Positions 9,247-18,094 of a stretch of DNA of 64,000 bases are shown one piece after another (position 1 is the first letter of the stretch; every line of letters starts with the position of its first letter). Under the pieces are notes generated by a model. It worked only from the letters and a program-made list of their open reading frames with translations, was not told the DNA's origin and ran no database searches. This DNA is from Gordonia mangrovi. GTDB taxonomy: Bacteria > Actinomycetota > Actinomycetes > Mycobacteriales > Mycobacteriaceae. The translations under genes were made by a program, and so were the position numbers. The DNA lies in assembly GCF_024734075.1 (NCBI RefSeq), contig NZ_CP102850.1, positions 186,001 to 250,000 of the forward strand, given 5' to 3'.

Positions 9247-10095
9247 CTAGGCCAACCGGGTGATCTCCACGACGACGTCGAGATCGGTCGCCCCACCCCC
9301 GGTGTAGATGCCCTTCAGCGGTGACACATCGGCATAGTCACGTCCGACCCCGACCGACACGTGCTGCTCGGTGATGTCGGTGGCATTGGTCGGGTCGAAA
9401 CCCCACCAGCCTCCCGTCCATGCCTCGATCCACGCATGGCTCTGCCCCTCCACCGTTTTGTCGATGGCGGCATCGGGTTTCGGGTGCAGGTAGCCGGAGA
9501 CGTAGCGGGCCGGGATCCCGAGACCACGCAACATCAGCAACGACAGGTGCGCGTAGTCCTGGCACACCCCTTTGCGTTCGTTCCAGGCGTCCACGGCCGT
9601 GGTGTGTACGCCGGTGGTGCCCGGCACGTACTTCATCTCCTCGTGCACATACCGGCACACCGCCTCGACCGCCGCATCCGGTTCGAGACCCTTGGCCAGC
9701 CGTGTCGCCGCCGAGGTCAGCTGCCGGTTCTTCGGCACATACCCGGTGTAGGCCAGCATCTCGTCGTAGCGGTCCCTGACGTAGGCGCTACGCACCTCGT
9801 CCCAGCTGCGTTGCTCGCCGACCGGGACCCGGCCGCCGGCCTCGGTCTCCACCACCGACATGCCGGACACCTCGAGTTCCTCGTGCGGCGCGTGCAGGTC
9901 GAAGGCGGTAACCGCAGTGCCCCAGTAGTCGGTGTAGCGGTAGGACCTCGTGGCCGGCACCGTCTCGACCCGGTTGATGATGACGTTCTGCCGATTGTCA
10001 CTGCGGGGCGTGAGGCGGGCCTCGTTGTACGACGACGTCACCGCGCTCTTGTAGGCGAATCCGGTGGAATGGACGACGCGCAGACGCCAGCTCAC
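9247..10095 (-). CDS. Transglutaminase-like cysteine protease family protein
   Basis: 282 residues with an N-terminal bacterial transglutaminase-like beta domain (LRVVHSTGFAYKSAVTSSYNEARL) and a catalytic core whose triad is visible: C178 in KGVCQDYAHL, H220 in QSHAWIEAW and D234 in GFDPTN. It is the third gene of a unit with the ATP-grasp and alpha-E genes, overlapping the latter by four bases (ATGA). The trio occurs together in many actinobacteria (Rv2409c-Rv2411c in M. tuberculosis) and is thought to make or process an unknown peptide or amide. The function is not established. Confidence 0.88.
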   Translation of the reverse strand: MSWRLRVVHSTGFAYKSAVTSSYNEARLTPRSDNRQNVIINRVETVPATRSYRYTDYWGTAVTAFDLHAPHEELEVSGMSVVETEAGGRVPVGEQRSWDEVRSAYVRDRYDEMLAYTGYVPKNRQLTSAATRLAKGLEPDAAVEAVCRYVHEEMKYVPGTTGVHTTAVDAWNERKGVCQDYAHLSLLMLRGLGIPARYVSGYLHPKPDAAIDKTVEGQSHAWIEAWTGGWWGFDPTNATDITEQHVSVGVGRDYADVSPLKGIYTGGGATDLDVVVEITRLA

Positions 10096-11075
10096 AGTTC
10101 ACTCTCCTCGATCATGTGGTCCTCCGAATCGCTCACGCGGGCGTCGGCCCACGAGACATACGGCGACACATGGAAGTACTGGCCGGTCACCGCCTCGTTG
10201 ACCGCCCGGCAGGTGTCCTGGAGATCGAGCAGGCGGTCCTGCAGGTCGTCGAGCAGATTGCCCGGCTCGATGAACTCCAACGAGCTGCGCGCCCGGCCGA
10301 GGAGCAACATCGCCTCGGCTTGGGTGCCGACGCGACTCGGCCGCTTCTCCAGTTCGGTCAGATTGTGCTCGGCCACCCGCAGTGCGTGGAACACCGACCG
10401 TGGGAAAAGCCGGTCCACCAGCATGAACTCGACGATGTTGTCTGCGTCGAGGCGTCCCCGGTAGGTGCGCAGGAAGGTGTCCTGCGCGCCGGCCGACACC
10501 AGCACGCTGACCCACGACGGCGACGAGACGCGATCGCCGGCGCGCGACAGCAGCATCCGGATGGTCATGTCGACACGCTCCACCGACCGCCCGAGCAGCA
10601 GGTACCGATAGCCGTCGTCGTGGCTGAGCGTGGCGTCGGCGAGGCCCGCGAACATGGCCGCCCGGTTCTTGACATAGGACAGGAATTCGTGCGGGCCGAG
10701 ACGGCGGGCCCGACGTTCGGCGTCGCTGAGTCCGTTGTAGGTGGTGTTGAGACACTCCCACATCTCGCTCGAGGTGACCTCACGCGCACCGCGGGCGTTC
10801 TCGCGGGCCGACCGGATCAGGTCGACGATCGACCCGATCGCGTCCTTGTCGTAGGCGACGCGCTCGGTCAGCGTCCACACGTCGATCAGTTCGTCGGTGC
10901 CGGGTGCGTCCAGACCGAGCACCTGGATCACCAGTCGCGCCTGGCGGTCCACGTCGACGGTCGCGTCCTCGAGCAACTGGTGGATCGCGACGTCGAGAAT
11001 ACGTGCCATGTCGTCGGCTCGTTCGACGTAGCGGCCGATCCAGTAGAGGGATTCCGCGTTGCGCGCCAACATCAT
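10092..11075 (-). CDS. Alpha-E domain-containing protein
   Basis: A 327-residue all-alpha protein beginning MMLARNAESLYWIGRYVERAD, the hallmark of the alpha-E superfamily. It carries further conserved arginine-containing helices, YLLLGRSVERVDMTIRML and FHALRVAEHN. It overlaps the ATP-grasp gene upstream and the transglutaminase gene downstream by four bases each, which implies coupled translation and a shared pathway. Alpha-E proteins nearly always accompany circularly permuted ATP-grasp enzymes. The biochemical role is unknown. Confidence 0.88.
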   Translation of the reverse strand: MMLARNAESLYWIGRYVERADDMARILDVAIHQLLEDATVDVDRQARLVIQVLGLDAPGTDELIDVWTLTERVAYDKDAIGSIVDLIRSARENARGAREVTSSEMWECLNTTYNGLSDAERRARRLGPHEFLSYVKNRAAMFAGLADATLSHDDGYRYLLLGRSVERVDMTIRMLLSRAGDRVSSPSWVSVLVSAGAQDTFLRTYRGRLDADNIVEFMLVDRLFPRSVFHALRVAEHNLTELEKRPSRVGTQAEAMLLLGRARSSLEFIEPGNLLDDLQDRLLDLQDTCRAVNEAVTGQYFHVSPYVSWADARVSDSEDHMIEESEL

Positions 11076-12892
11076 CGGTGCTCACCACCCTGCTGATCGG
11101 TACCCTGCTGCGCCTGCTGCTGCTGTTGTGTCTGGGTGTGCAGTGGGTCGGGAGCGCTCTCGGCCGGGCGGGCGGCCGCGACCCCACTGGCGTTGACCAC
11201 CTTCGCCCCGGACAGCTCGCGGTCTTCGGCCGACGAGCGTGACGATGCGAGCACCCAGGTGTCCTTGGAGCCACCACCCTGGCTGGAGTTGACCACCAAC
11301 GACCCCTCCGGTAGGGCGACGCGGGTCAGTCCACCCGGCAGCACCCACACCGACTCTCCGTCGTTGACCGCGAACGGCCGCAGGTCGACGTGTCGGGGCC
11401 GCACCTCCCCGTCGATCTTGGTCGGCACCGTCGACAGCTGCACCACGGGCTGGGCGATCCACCCGCGGGGATCGTTGCGCACCTTGCGAGCCAACGTGTC
11501 CAGTTCGGCCTTGGTGGCGTCCGGACCGAACACGATGCCGTAGCCGCCGGAACCCTCCACCGGTTTGACCACCAGTTCGTCGATCCGGTCGAGAACCTCT
11601 TCGCATTCGTCGTCGAGCCAGCACCGCAGCGTGTCGACGTTCTGCAGCGAGGGCTTCTCGCCGAGGTAGTACTCGATGATCTCGGGGACATAGGTGTAGA
11701 TGAGCTTGTCGTCGCCGACGCCGTTGCCGACCGCACTCGAGATGACCACGTTGCCGGCCCGGGCGGCATTGAGCAGTCCCGCGACGCCGAGCATGGAGTC
11801 CGGCCGGAACTGCATGGGATCGAGGAAATCGTCGTCGATGCGGCGGTAGATCACATCCACCCGCTGCTCGCCCTCGGTGGTGCGCATATAGACGATGTTG
11901 TCGCGGCAGAAGAGGTCTCGACCCTCGACCAATTCGACGCCCATCAGTCTCGCCAGCAACGAGTGTTCGAAGTAGGCGGAGTTGGCGACACCCGGGGTGA
12001 GCACCACGATGTTGGGGTCGGCCTCGTTGAACGCTGCAGACGCTCGCAGGGCGCGCAGCAGGTGACTCGGGTAGTCGGCGACCGCACGCACCCGATGTGA
12101 GGAGAACAGATCCGGGAAGACCCGCGCCATGGTGCGTCGGTTCTCCATCACATAGGAGACACCCGACGGGGACCGCAGATTGTCCTCCAGGACACGGAAA
12201 TCGCCGTTCTCGTCGCGGATGAGGTCGATGCCGGCGACGTGGATGCGAACCCCGTTGGGCGGCCGGATGTTTGCGGCCTGCCGGTGAAAGTGCTCACACG
12301 AGTGCACGAGTCGTTTCGGCAGCACCCCGTCGCGCAGGATCTCCTGTTCGCCGTAGATGTCGTCGAGAAACAACTCCAGGGCCTGCACACGTTGGGTGAT
12401 GCCGGCCTCCAGCTTGCTCCACTCACCCGCCGAGATCACCCGCGGCACAACATCGAGCGGGAACGGCCGTTCCTTGCCGGACAGCGAGAAGGTCACACCC
12501 TGATCGATGAACGCACGACCGAGCGCATCGACCCGCACGTCGAGGTCGGCCGCGTCGTATTCCGACATCGCCTTGTAGATGCCGCGATACGGTGCGCGCA
12601 CCTCGCCGTCGGCGTCGAACATCTCGTCGAAGGCCTTGCCGTACGGCCCTTCCGAGTACCCGGAGAAGATCGTGTTGTCGATCGCCTTGGGTTCGCGGAC
12701 GACGGTCTTGGCGCGCTTGGCCGGCTCCTTGGACCGCCCTTTGGTGCCGGCCGCCTTGGTGTCGGACTTACGCCCGGCCGTCGACTTGGTGGCCTTGGTC
12801 GACTTGTTCGGCTGGCTGCCGGTCGTCGCTTTCGACTTCGTGGCCTTGCTGGCGGCTCGCTTGCTGGCGGAGGTCGTCGACGCGGGACTCAT
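11072..12892 (-). CDS. Circularly permuted ATP-grasp protein with Lys/Ala/Thr-rich N-terminal tail
   Basis: 606 residues from ATG 12892. The core begins near residue 70 (IDNTIFSGYSEGPYGKAFDEMF). It shows RVLEDNLRSPSGVSYVMENR, LTPGVANSAYFEHSLLARLMGVELVEGRDL and ELVVKPVEGSGGYGIVFGP (the ATP-binding loop), all typical of the DUF404/407 circularly permuted ATP-grasp group. The first 65 residues are unusually rich in K, A, S and T, resembling a histone-like tail. The C-terminus is glutamine-rich (QTQQQQQAQQGTDQQGG). Such enzymes are predicted amide ligases. First gene of the trio with alpha-E and transglutaminase. A longer frame upstream (MCHARDQQ...) is unlikely. Confidence 0.88.
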   Translation of the reverse strand: MSPASTTSASKRAASKATKSKATTGSQPNKSTKATKSTAGRKSDTKAAGTKGRSKEPAKRAKTVVREPKAIDNTIFSGYSEGPYGKAFDEMFDADGEVRAPYRGIYKAMSEYDAADLDVRVDALGRAFIDQGVTFSLSGKERPFPLDVVPRVISAGEWSKLEAGITQRVQALELFLDDIYGEQEILRDGVLPKRLVHSCEHFHRQAANIRPPNGVRIHVAGIDLIRDENGDFRVLEDNLRSPSGVSYVMENRRTMARVFPDLFSSHRVRAVADYPSHLLRALRASAAFNEADPNIVVLTPGVANSAYFEHSLLARLMGVELVEGRDLFCRDNIVYMRTTEGEQRVDVIYRRIDDDFLDPMQFRPDSMLGVAGLLNAARAGNVVISSAVGNGVGDDKLIYTYVPEIIEYYLGEKPSLQNVDTLRCWLDDECEEVLDRIDELVVKPVEGSGGYGIVFGPDATKAELDTLARKVRNDPRGWIAQPVVQLSTVPTKIDGEVRPRHVDLRPFAVNDGESVWVLPGGLTRVALPEGSLVVNSSQGGGSKDTWVLASSRSSAEDRELSGAKVVNASGVAAARPAESAPDPLHTQTQQQQQAQQGTDQQGGEHR

Positions 12893-12970
12893 AACTTGAC
12901 ATGGTGCTACAAAAACCGGGATTCGGCAGGACTGTTGGTCACGCGCGTGGCACACCTCATCGCGGGCGGC

Positions 12971-14101
12971 TCACCGACGGCGGAGCGCGCGGACCCGGCG
13001 CCGGACGCGACGCACCACGTTCATGGCACGTGTCCGCAGCCGCGGCCGGTTGTCGGCGATCGGCGCCTGCTTGACCATCTCCGCCATCGTCGCGACGGCG
13101 ACGTCGAGGACGTCGGCGGTGGTCGGCGGCTCGGCGTCGGCGCCGGCAGCGGTGGCCACCTCGAGATCCGCGAGGTCCCCGGAGACGGCGTAGCCGCGCG
13201 ACCGGACCGCCGCCACCATGTCGTCGGCGGCACTCGCCGCCCACACACGTTGCTCGGCACTGAGCCCCAACGGCGCCCCCTCGGCGCGTTTCAGGATCTG
13301 GATGACCTGACCCTTCACCACCCCGTCGTAACGACTCCAGTGCACATCCGACGGCTGCAGATGGTGGTTGAGTCGTCGCAGGTATTCGGCCTGCGCCGCC
13401 GGCAACGACGAGTTCAGGTTCGGCACCTCCATCGTCAGCGGCCCCGGATCGACCTCGAGCACCCGCAGGAATCTCTCCCAGATCGATTCGCCGGGCGTGT
13501 CGCGCCGGGTCGGCACGGTGACGAGATGCACCCGTTGCGGCCCCACCGCGTCGGCCCAGTCGGCGAGGATCCGCACATAATCCTGGAACTCCCAGAACGG
13601 CTCCTCCTCGCCGGCGTCGGTGGGCGCGACGAAGCCCGGCACCGCCGGTCCGTGATCCCGCACCGACGCCAGGAACTCGGCGAAATCGGCGCGCCGCTGG
13701 TTCTTGATGTTCTCCTGCCACACCGAGGGCAGCTGCCTCGCCAGGTCGCGGACTGTCGCGATGACGTGGATCTCATCGGCGAAGGAGAGGTCCGACATCA
13801 GTGTGCGGATGTGCCGCGGCGTGGCCGTTGCATAGAGCTCATGCGACAGCAGCGACTTGCCCGGCCACGCCTTCATCTGTCCGAGGAGGGTGGGCCACGC
13901 GTCGTCGAAGTCGGGGTTCACCCAGTCCAGGTAGCGCTCGGGCTGCAGATGGGTGGCGGCGTGGAAGTGGTCGGTCATGCGATTGCCCGGATACAGCAGA
14001 CCCGACGACCGCAACGCCAGGTCACGGTTGCGCCAGAGGCGGTCCTGGAGGTGGGTGGTGCCGGTCTTGGGCAGGCCGATGTGAACGAAGACGACTGACA
14101 T
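12971..14101 (-). CDS. Sulfotransferase family protein
   Basis: 376 residues beginning MSVVFVHIGLPKTGTTHLQ, the 5'-phosphosulfate loop of PAPS-dependent sulfotransferases. A second conserved segment, VIATVRDLARQLPSVWQE, fits the 3'-phosphate-binding region. The middle (HLVTVPTRRDTPGESIWERFLRVL) is typical of the actinobacterial branch. The C-terminal 20 residues are strongly basic (RVRRRVRALRRR). It would transfer sulfate to a carbohydrate or lipid; the acceptor is unknown. It lies between ATP-grasp and rpsT, which I remember as adjacent in M. tuberculosis, so it looks like a lineage-specific insertion. Confidence 0.85.
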   Translation of the reverse strand: MSVVFVHIGLPKTGTTHLQDRLWRNRDLALRSSGLLYPGNRMTDHFHAATHLQPERYLDWVNPDFDDAWPTLLGQMKAWPGKSLLSHELYATATPRHIRTLMSDLSFADEIHVIATVRDLARQLPSVWQENIKNQRRADFAEFLASVRDHGPAVPGFVAPTDAGEEEPFWEFQDYVRILADWADAVGPQRVHLVTVPTRRDTPGESIWERFLRVLEVDPGPLTMEVPNLNSSLPAAQAEYLRRLNHHLQPSDVHWSRYDGVVKGQVIQILKRAEGAPLGLSAEQRVWAASAADDMVAAVRSRGYAVSGDLADLEVATAAGADAEPPTTADVLDVAVATMAEMVKQAPIADNRPRLRTRAMNVVRRVRRRVRALRRR

Positions 14102-14135
14102 GATGATGGCCAGCCTAGTGGGCGGGGTCGACGAT

Positions 14136-14165
14136 TTGGGCGGGGTGGCAGCCTACTGGTAAAGT
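14136..14165 (+). promoter_or_regulatory. rpsT promoter candidate
   Basis: TTGGGC (14136-14141) and TAAAGT (14160-14165) are separated by 18 bases and point toward rpsT. They imply a leader of about 90 bases before GTG 14264. Confidence 0.5.
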
Positions 14166-14263
14166 CGATCGCTGTCGCAGAGTCGACGTGATCCAACGGG
14201 TTCACGGCATCAGACCTGCTGGAGACGAAACAACTACCGACCAGATCAAGAGGGAATACACGC

Positions 14264-14524
14264 GTGGCCAACATCAAGTCGCAGATGAAGCGTAACCGCA
14301 CCAACGAAGAGCGCCGTCAGCGCAACCAGTCGGTGAAGTCGTCGCTGCGCACCGCGATCCGCAGCTTCCGCGAGGCCGTCGACGCCGGCGACAAGGACAA
14401 GGCCGCCGAGCTGTCGCGCACCGCCGGCCGCAAGCTCGACAAGGCCGCCTCGAAGGGCGTCATCCACGCCAACCAGGCCGCCAACAAGAAGTCGGCGATG
14501 GCACTCGCCGTCAACAAGCTCTGA
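14264..14524 (+). CDS. rpsT: 30S ribosomal protein bS20
   Basis: 86 residues starting [18 protein letters not shown], the usual bS20 N-terminus. It has the basic helical body [15 protein letters not shown] and the conserved [17 protein letters not shown] segment. It binds 16S rRNA early in 30S assembly. GTG 14264 is preceded by AGAGGG at ten bases. It is monocistronic, bounded by its own promoter and a strong convergent terminator. Confidence 0.97.
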   Translation: MANIKSQMKRNRTNEERRQRNQSVKSSLRTAIRSFREAVDAGDKDKAAELSRTAGRKLDKAASKGVIHANQAANKKSAMALAVNKL

Positions 14525-14540
14525 TCTGCTGAAGTCTTTC

Positions 14541-14581
14541 AGTTCACCCCGGTGACGCCCACGCGGTCACCGGGGTGAACT
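14541..14581. terminator. Bidirectional hairpin between rpsT and holA
   Basis: The arms AGTTCACCCCGGTGAC (14541-14556) and GTCACCGGGGTGAACT (14566-14581) are a perfect 16-bp inverted repeat around a nine-base loop. It sits between convergent rpsT and holA, and the holA stop codon lies in the right arm. No long T tract follows on either strand, usual for high-G+C actinobacterial terminators. Confidence 0.85.
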
Positions 14582-15544
14582 GCGTTGTCCGGGCGCCGGG
14601 CGCAGATCCGCCACGGTCCCGACGGCGTTCGCGAGACTGAAGGCCGGGTCGGCAGCCTGGCCTTTGACGTCGCCGTTGAGTTGCGCGACGACCTGGATCG
14701 CGGCCGCGATGGATGCCGAATCCCAGGCGCGTGCCTGCGCCTGCACCTTCTTGACCCGACGCGGGGGCATACCCAGTTCGGACGCGGCCGCGTACTGATC
14801 CATCGATCCGATCGCCCGGACCCGGGCGATCGCGTGGACCGCCTCGGCCAGCGCATCGGCGAGCAGCACCCGTGGGACGCCGTGGTGCTCGGCCCAGGCC
14901 AGCGACTCCAGCGCGCCCGGTCGGTCGCCGGTCACCGCCTTGTCGGCGACCTCGAACCCGGTGATCTCCGGGCGGCCCTGATAGTAGAGTCGGACCGCGT
15001 CGACGGTCACCTTTCCGTCGGTGTCGGCGACGAGCTGGGCGCACGCCGCGGCCAGTTCACGCAGCTCGGCCCCGACCCCCTCGACGACCTGCTCCACCAC
15101 GTCGTTGCTCACCCGCGCACCGAGTACGCGGAATTCTCGGCGTACGAAATCCATCCGCTCCGACGGCCATCTGGGTGCCGCACAGTCGTGCTCGGTCGCA
15201 CCCGCCTTCTGCAACGCGGGCACCAACGACTTCGCGCGGCCGCCGCCGGTGTGGATCACCATCAGGGTGATGCCGTCGGGCAGTTCTCCGGCCGCCTGCG
15301 CGATCAATGCAGCGGGCTCCTTACCCGCCTCGGCCGCCGATTCGACGACCACGACCCGGTCCTCGGCGAACAGCGACGGACTGAGCAGTTCCGCCAATTC
15401 GTGTTCGGTGACGTCCCCGGCGCGCACCCGCGTCACCGGGACATCGGTGCCGGCCGCCGCCGCCTGCGCCGAGGTGATCGAGCTGATGACCCGACCGGTC
15501 AGGAAGTCGTCGTCTCCGAGCAGCAGATGCAGGCGTTCACTCAC
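14567..15544 (-). CDS. holA: DNA polymerase III subunit delta
   Basis: About 325 residues of the clamp-loader delta subunit family: LHLLLGDDDFLTGRVI at the N-terminus, FAEDRVVVVESAAEAGKEPAAL in the ATPase-like domain, EHDCAAPRW, and the C-terminal helical domain LYYQGRPEITGFEVADKAVTGD. Delta opens the beta clamp during loading. GTG 15544 (VSERLHLLLG) is the likely start and overlaps the comEC stop by eight bases. Same order (comEA-comEC-holA) as in mycobacteria. Confidence 0.92.
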   Translation of the reverse strand: MSERLHLLLGDDDFLTGRVISSITSAQAAAAGTDVPVTRVRAGDVTEHELAELLSPSLFAEDRVVVVESAAEAGKEPAALIAQAAGELPDGITLMVIHTGGGRAKSLVPALQKAGATEHDCAAPRWPSERMDFVRREFRVLGARVSNDVVEQVVEGVGAELRELAAACAQLVADTDGKVTVDAVRLYYQGRPEITGFEVADKAVTGDRPGALESLAWAEHHGVPRVLLADALAEAVHAIARVRAIGSMDQYAAASELGMPPRRVKKVQAQARAWDSASIAAAIQVVAQLNGDVKGQAADPAFSLANAVGTVADLRPAPGQRSSPR

Positions 15545-17051
15545 GACGCCAATGCTGCCAGACCACGCCGACAGCACCGAGGGCGCACGCGGTCACCATC
15601 GTCACCGCCAACGCCCCGACCGCACCGGACGGAACAGTGATCGCCGCCCACGACTGTCGGCCCAGCACCCGGGCGCACGTGAGCATCCACCACAACTCCG
15701 GCGCCAGCGCGCGGATCATCAACTCCGCGCACACCGCACCCAGGCCGTCGGCACCACCCAGCGCACCCACCACCGCGGCCGCGGTCCCGCCGATCGCGAT
15801 CAGCCCGACCACCGGCGCCACCGCGATGTTGGCCGCCAACCCGACGACGCTGAACCGGCCACTGATCATCGCGACAACCGGTGCGGTGATCAGTTGCGCC
15901 ACCAATGCCATCGCCGTCAGCTCGGCAAGCCCGGGCGGCACTCCCCACCCCCGCAACCGATCCCGCACCGGCGCCGACCACAGCACCAGTCCCGCCGTCG
16001 CGATCACCGACAGGGCAAAACCCGGATCGGCCGCCAGCTCGGGCCACCACAACAACCCGATGACGACCGCCGACCCGAGCGCCGGCAACGCCTGCGCCCG
16101 CCGCGATCTGACCAACGCCAACAATCCGATCAGGCCCATCATCGCCGCGCGCAACACACTCGGCGAGGGACGGACCAGGATCACGAAGGACACCACCACG
16201 ATCGCGCCGACCACAACGGTCACCCGCGGGGATGCCCCGAGCATCCGCACCGCCAATACCACAGCCCCACAGACGATGGCGAAGTTGGCGCCCGACACCG
16301 CCACCAGATGCGTGAGCCCGGCGGTGCGGAAATCGGTCCGCACATCCGCATCGAGGCCGCTGGTGTCGCCGAGCACCAGGCCGGGCAGCAAACCGGCGGC
16401 GTCCACGCCGAGAGCACGTGCGGAGATCTGTTGCAGCCGTTGACGGATGAATGTCGCCAATCGCTGATGTGGCGGCGGTCGGCCGGACAGATGCGGAGCG
16501 GACACCGCGGACAGGCGCGCGACGAGCAACTCACCCCGGCGTGGCGGTCTCACCCGAACAAGGGCCGAGAAGGGTTGCCCGACAGATAGTTCTGCCCATG
16601 TCTCGCTCGGACCGGTCAACTCCGCAGTCGCCGGGGCGACCGTCAGCCCCGCCATCTCGGTCACGTCGATGCGGATCCGAACGCGCGACGACGCGGAGCC
16701 GAGAGTCATCGCATCGTCGCGGATCACACCCGCGATCCGCGCCTTGCCATCGGCCTCTGCCAACGGATGCACCGCCGCGGTCTCCAGACGCAACGCCATC
16801 GCGCCGGCGGTCACCGTCGCCATCCCCGAGGCGATCACCACCAGCGACACCGCGGTCCACGTCACCCGCACGCGCAGGATGGCGAGCACGGCGATTGCAC
16901 ATATCAGCGCACCCCCGCCGATCACCGGCCACACCGACCAGCGAGGGCCGTACAGGATCAGCAACGTCACCGCCCACGTGGTCAGCCCCGGGACCACCAA
17001 TCGGTAGTCGCCGCCGGGCACGACGTCACGTGCCACGCGCCGAACGCTCAC
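15537..17051 (-). CDS. comEC: ComEC/Rec2-type competence membrane protein, short form
   Basis: 504 residues with multiple membrane segments. The competence-domain signature VRTDFRTAGLTHLVAVSGANFAIVCG lies near residues 235-260, followed by hydrophobic helices ending WQHWRRE. The extracytoplasmic OB-fold-like segment around residues 100-160 is present. The C-terminal metallo-beta-lactamase domain of full-length ComEC (700-800 aa) is absent, as in many actinobacteria. It would form the channel for single-stranded DNA uptake with ComEA. It overlaps comEA by four bases (GTGA). Confidence 0.9.
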   Translation of the reverse strand: MSVRRVARDVVPGGDYRLVVPGLTTWAVTLLILYGPRWSVWPVIGGGALICAIAVLAILRVRVTWTAVSLVVIASGMATVTAGAMALRLETAAVHPLAEADGKARIAGVIRDDAMTLGSASSRVRIRIDVTEMAGLTVAPATAELTGPSETWAELSVGQPFSALVRVRPPRRGELLVARLSAVSAPHLSGRPPPHQRLATFIRQRLQQISARALGVDAAGLLPGLVLGDTSGLDADVRTDFRTAGLTHLVAVSGANFAIVCGAVVLAVRMLGASPRVTVVVGAIVVVSFVILVRPSPSVLRAAMMGLIGLLALVRSRRAQALPALGSAVVIGLLWWPELAADPGFALSVIATAGLVLWSAPVRDRLRGWGVPPGLAELTAMALVAQLITAPVVAMISGRFSVVGLAANIAVAPVVGLIAIGGTAAAVVGALGGADGLGAVCAELMIRALAPELWWMLTCARVLGRQSWAAITVPSGAVGALAVTMVTACALGAVGVVWQHWRRE

Positions 17052-17989
17052 ACCGTCACCAGATCGCGCAGTCGAGCGAAGCGGGCGGGTCCGATCCCGT
17101 CGACCTCGGCGAGTTGGTCGACCGATGTGAACCGACCGTGGGTGTCACGCCAGGAGATGATGGCCTGCGCGGTCACCGGCCCGACGCCGGGCAACTCGTC
17201 GAGCTGCGCCTCGGTCGCGGAGTTGAGGTCCACCTTCCCCGACGATGACCCCGGGTCCCCCGATGCACCGGATTGCGCTGCCGACGCCTGACCACCGGCT
17301 CCGACGACCGCACTGCGCAGCGCCATCCGCCCACCATCACCGCCATAGCCGACCAACACCTGGTCGCCGTCATTGAGGCGCTGTGCGAGGTTCAGCGACA
17401 ACAGATCTGCCCCCTTGCGCGCTCCGCCGGCTCGTGCGATCGCATCGGCCACGCGCGCCTCGGCAGCCAGCCGCACCAGCCCGGGCCGATGCACCAGACC
17501 CACCACACTGACCACCACCTCGGCCGCCGACGCCGTTGCCGGCGCATCCGAGGTGGTCACCCCGCCCGCGGCGGACGGCCCGGCAGTCGCGGGAAATGCC
17601 ACCGTCGTCGGTGTGTCCGTCCCGCCACGCAGGAGCGAGAACCCGGCCACGGCACACGCCGCGATCCCCACCAGGATCAGCGCGATCGCCGCCGGCGGCG
17701 CGACCAGGAAGCGGCGCCGTGGCTCGTCGTCGGACTCGTCGGCGTCGACGTCGCCGAACCGTTCACCGACACTCATCTGCTGCCCGGCGCGCTCCGCATC
17801 GTCGACCGGGGTGAACCACGTGGGGACGGCCGTCACTCCCCACGGACCGCCGACCCCACCCGAATCGTGCTCCTCGGCGATGGAATCACCATGCAGCGTA
17901 TTGTCTTCCGACTGCGCGGTGGCCGTCGTCGGCGCACGGGTGTCAAGTCGGTCGAGACCGGATCGACGACGGGACGAGGTTGTGCTCAT
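17048..17989 (-). CDS. comEA: ComEA family helix-hairpin-helix DNA-binding protein
   Basis: 313 residues. A disordered acidic cytosolic N-terminus precedes a single membrane anchor near residues 95-120 (APPAAIALILVGIAACAVAG). An SLBB-type domain follows (VVVSVVGLVHRPGLVRLAAEARVADAIARAGG), then a C-terminal tandem helix-hairpin-helix: VDLNSATEAQLDELPGVGPVTAQAIISWR and VDQLAEVDGIGPARFARL. It would capture external DNA for ComEC, immediately downstream. The first 90 residues have no counterpart in Gram-negative ComEA. Confidence 0.92.
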   Translation of the reverse strand: MSTTSSRRRSGLDRLDTRAPTTATAQSEDNTLHGDSIAEEHDSGGVGGPWGVTAVPTWFTPVDDAERAGQQMSVGERFGDVDADESDDEPRRRFLVAPPAAIALILVGIAACAVAGFSLLRGGTDTPTTVAFPATAGPSAAGGVTTSDAPATASAAEVVVSVVGLVHRPGLVRLAAEARVADAIARAGGARKGADLLSLNLAQRLNDGDQVLVGYGGDGGRMALRSAVVGAGGQASAAQSGASGDPGSSSGKVDLNSATEAQLDELPGVGPVTAQAIISWRDTHGRFTSVDQLAEVDGIGPARFARLRDLVTV

Positions 17990-18094
17990 GCCCGTGGAGG
18001 CTATGGCCGATCGGCGGCCGAAAACGGCGCGAGCCCGACCTGGGTCGGCGATCTGTGGATCACCCAGCGGCTGTGGAGTCCGCTGCGGGCGCCG

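Noticed and set aside
12239..14098. A 619-codon plus-strand frame over ATP-grasp and sulfotransferase genes
   Set aside because: Low-complexity shadow translation; both genes on the minus strand have intact conserved motifs.
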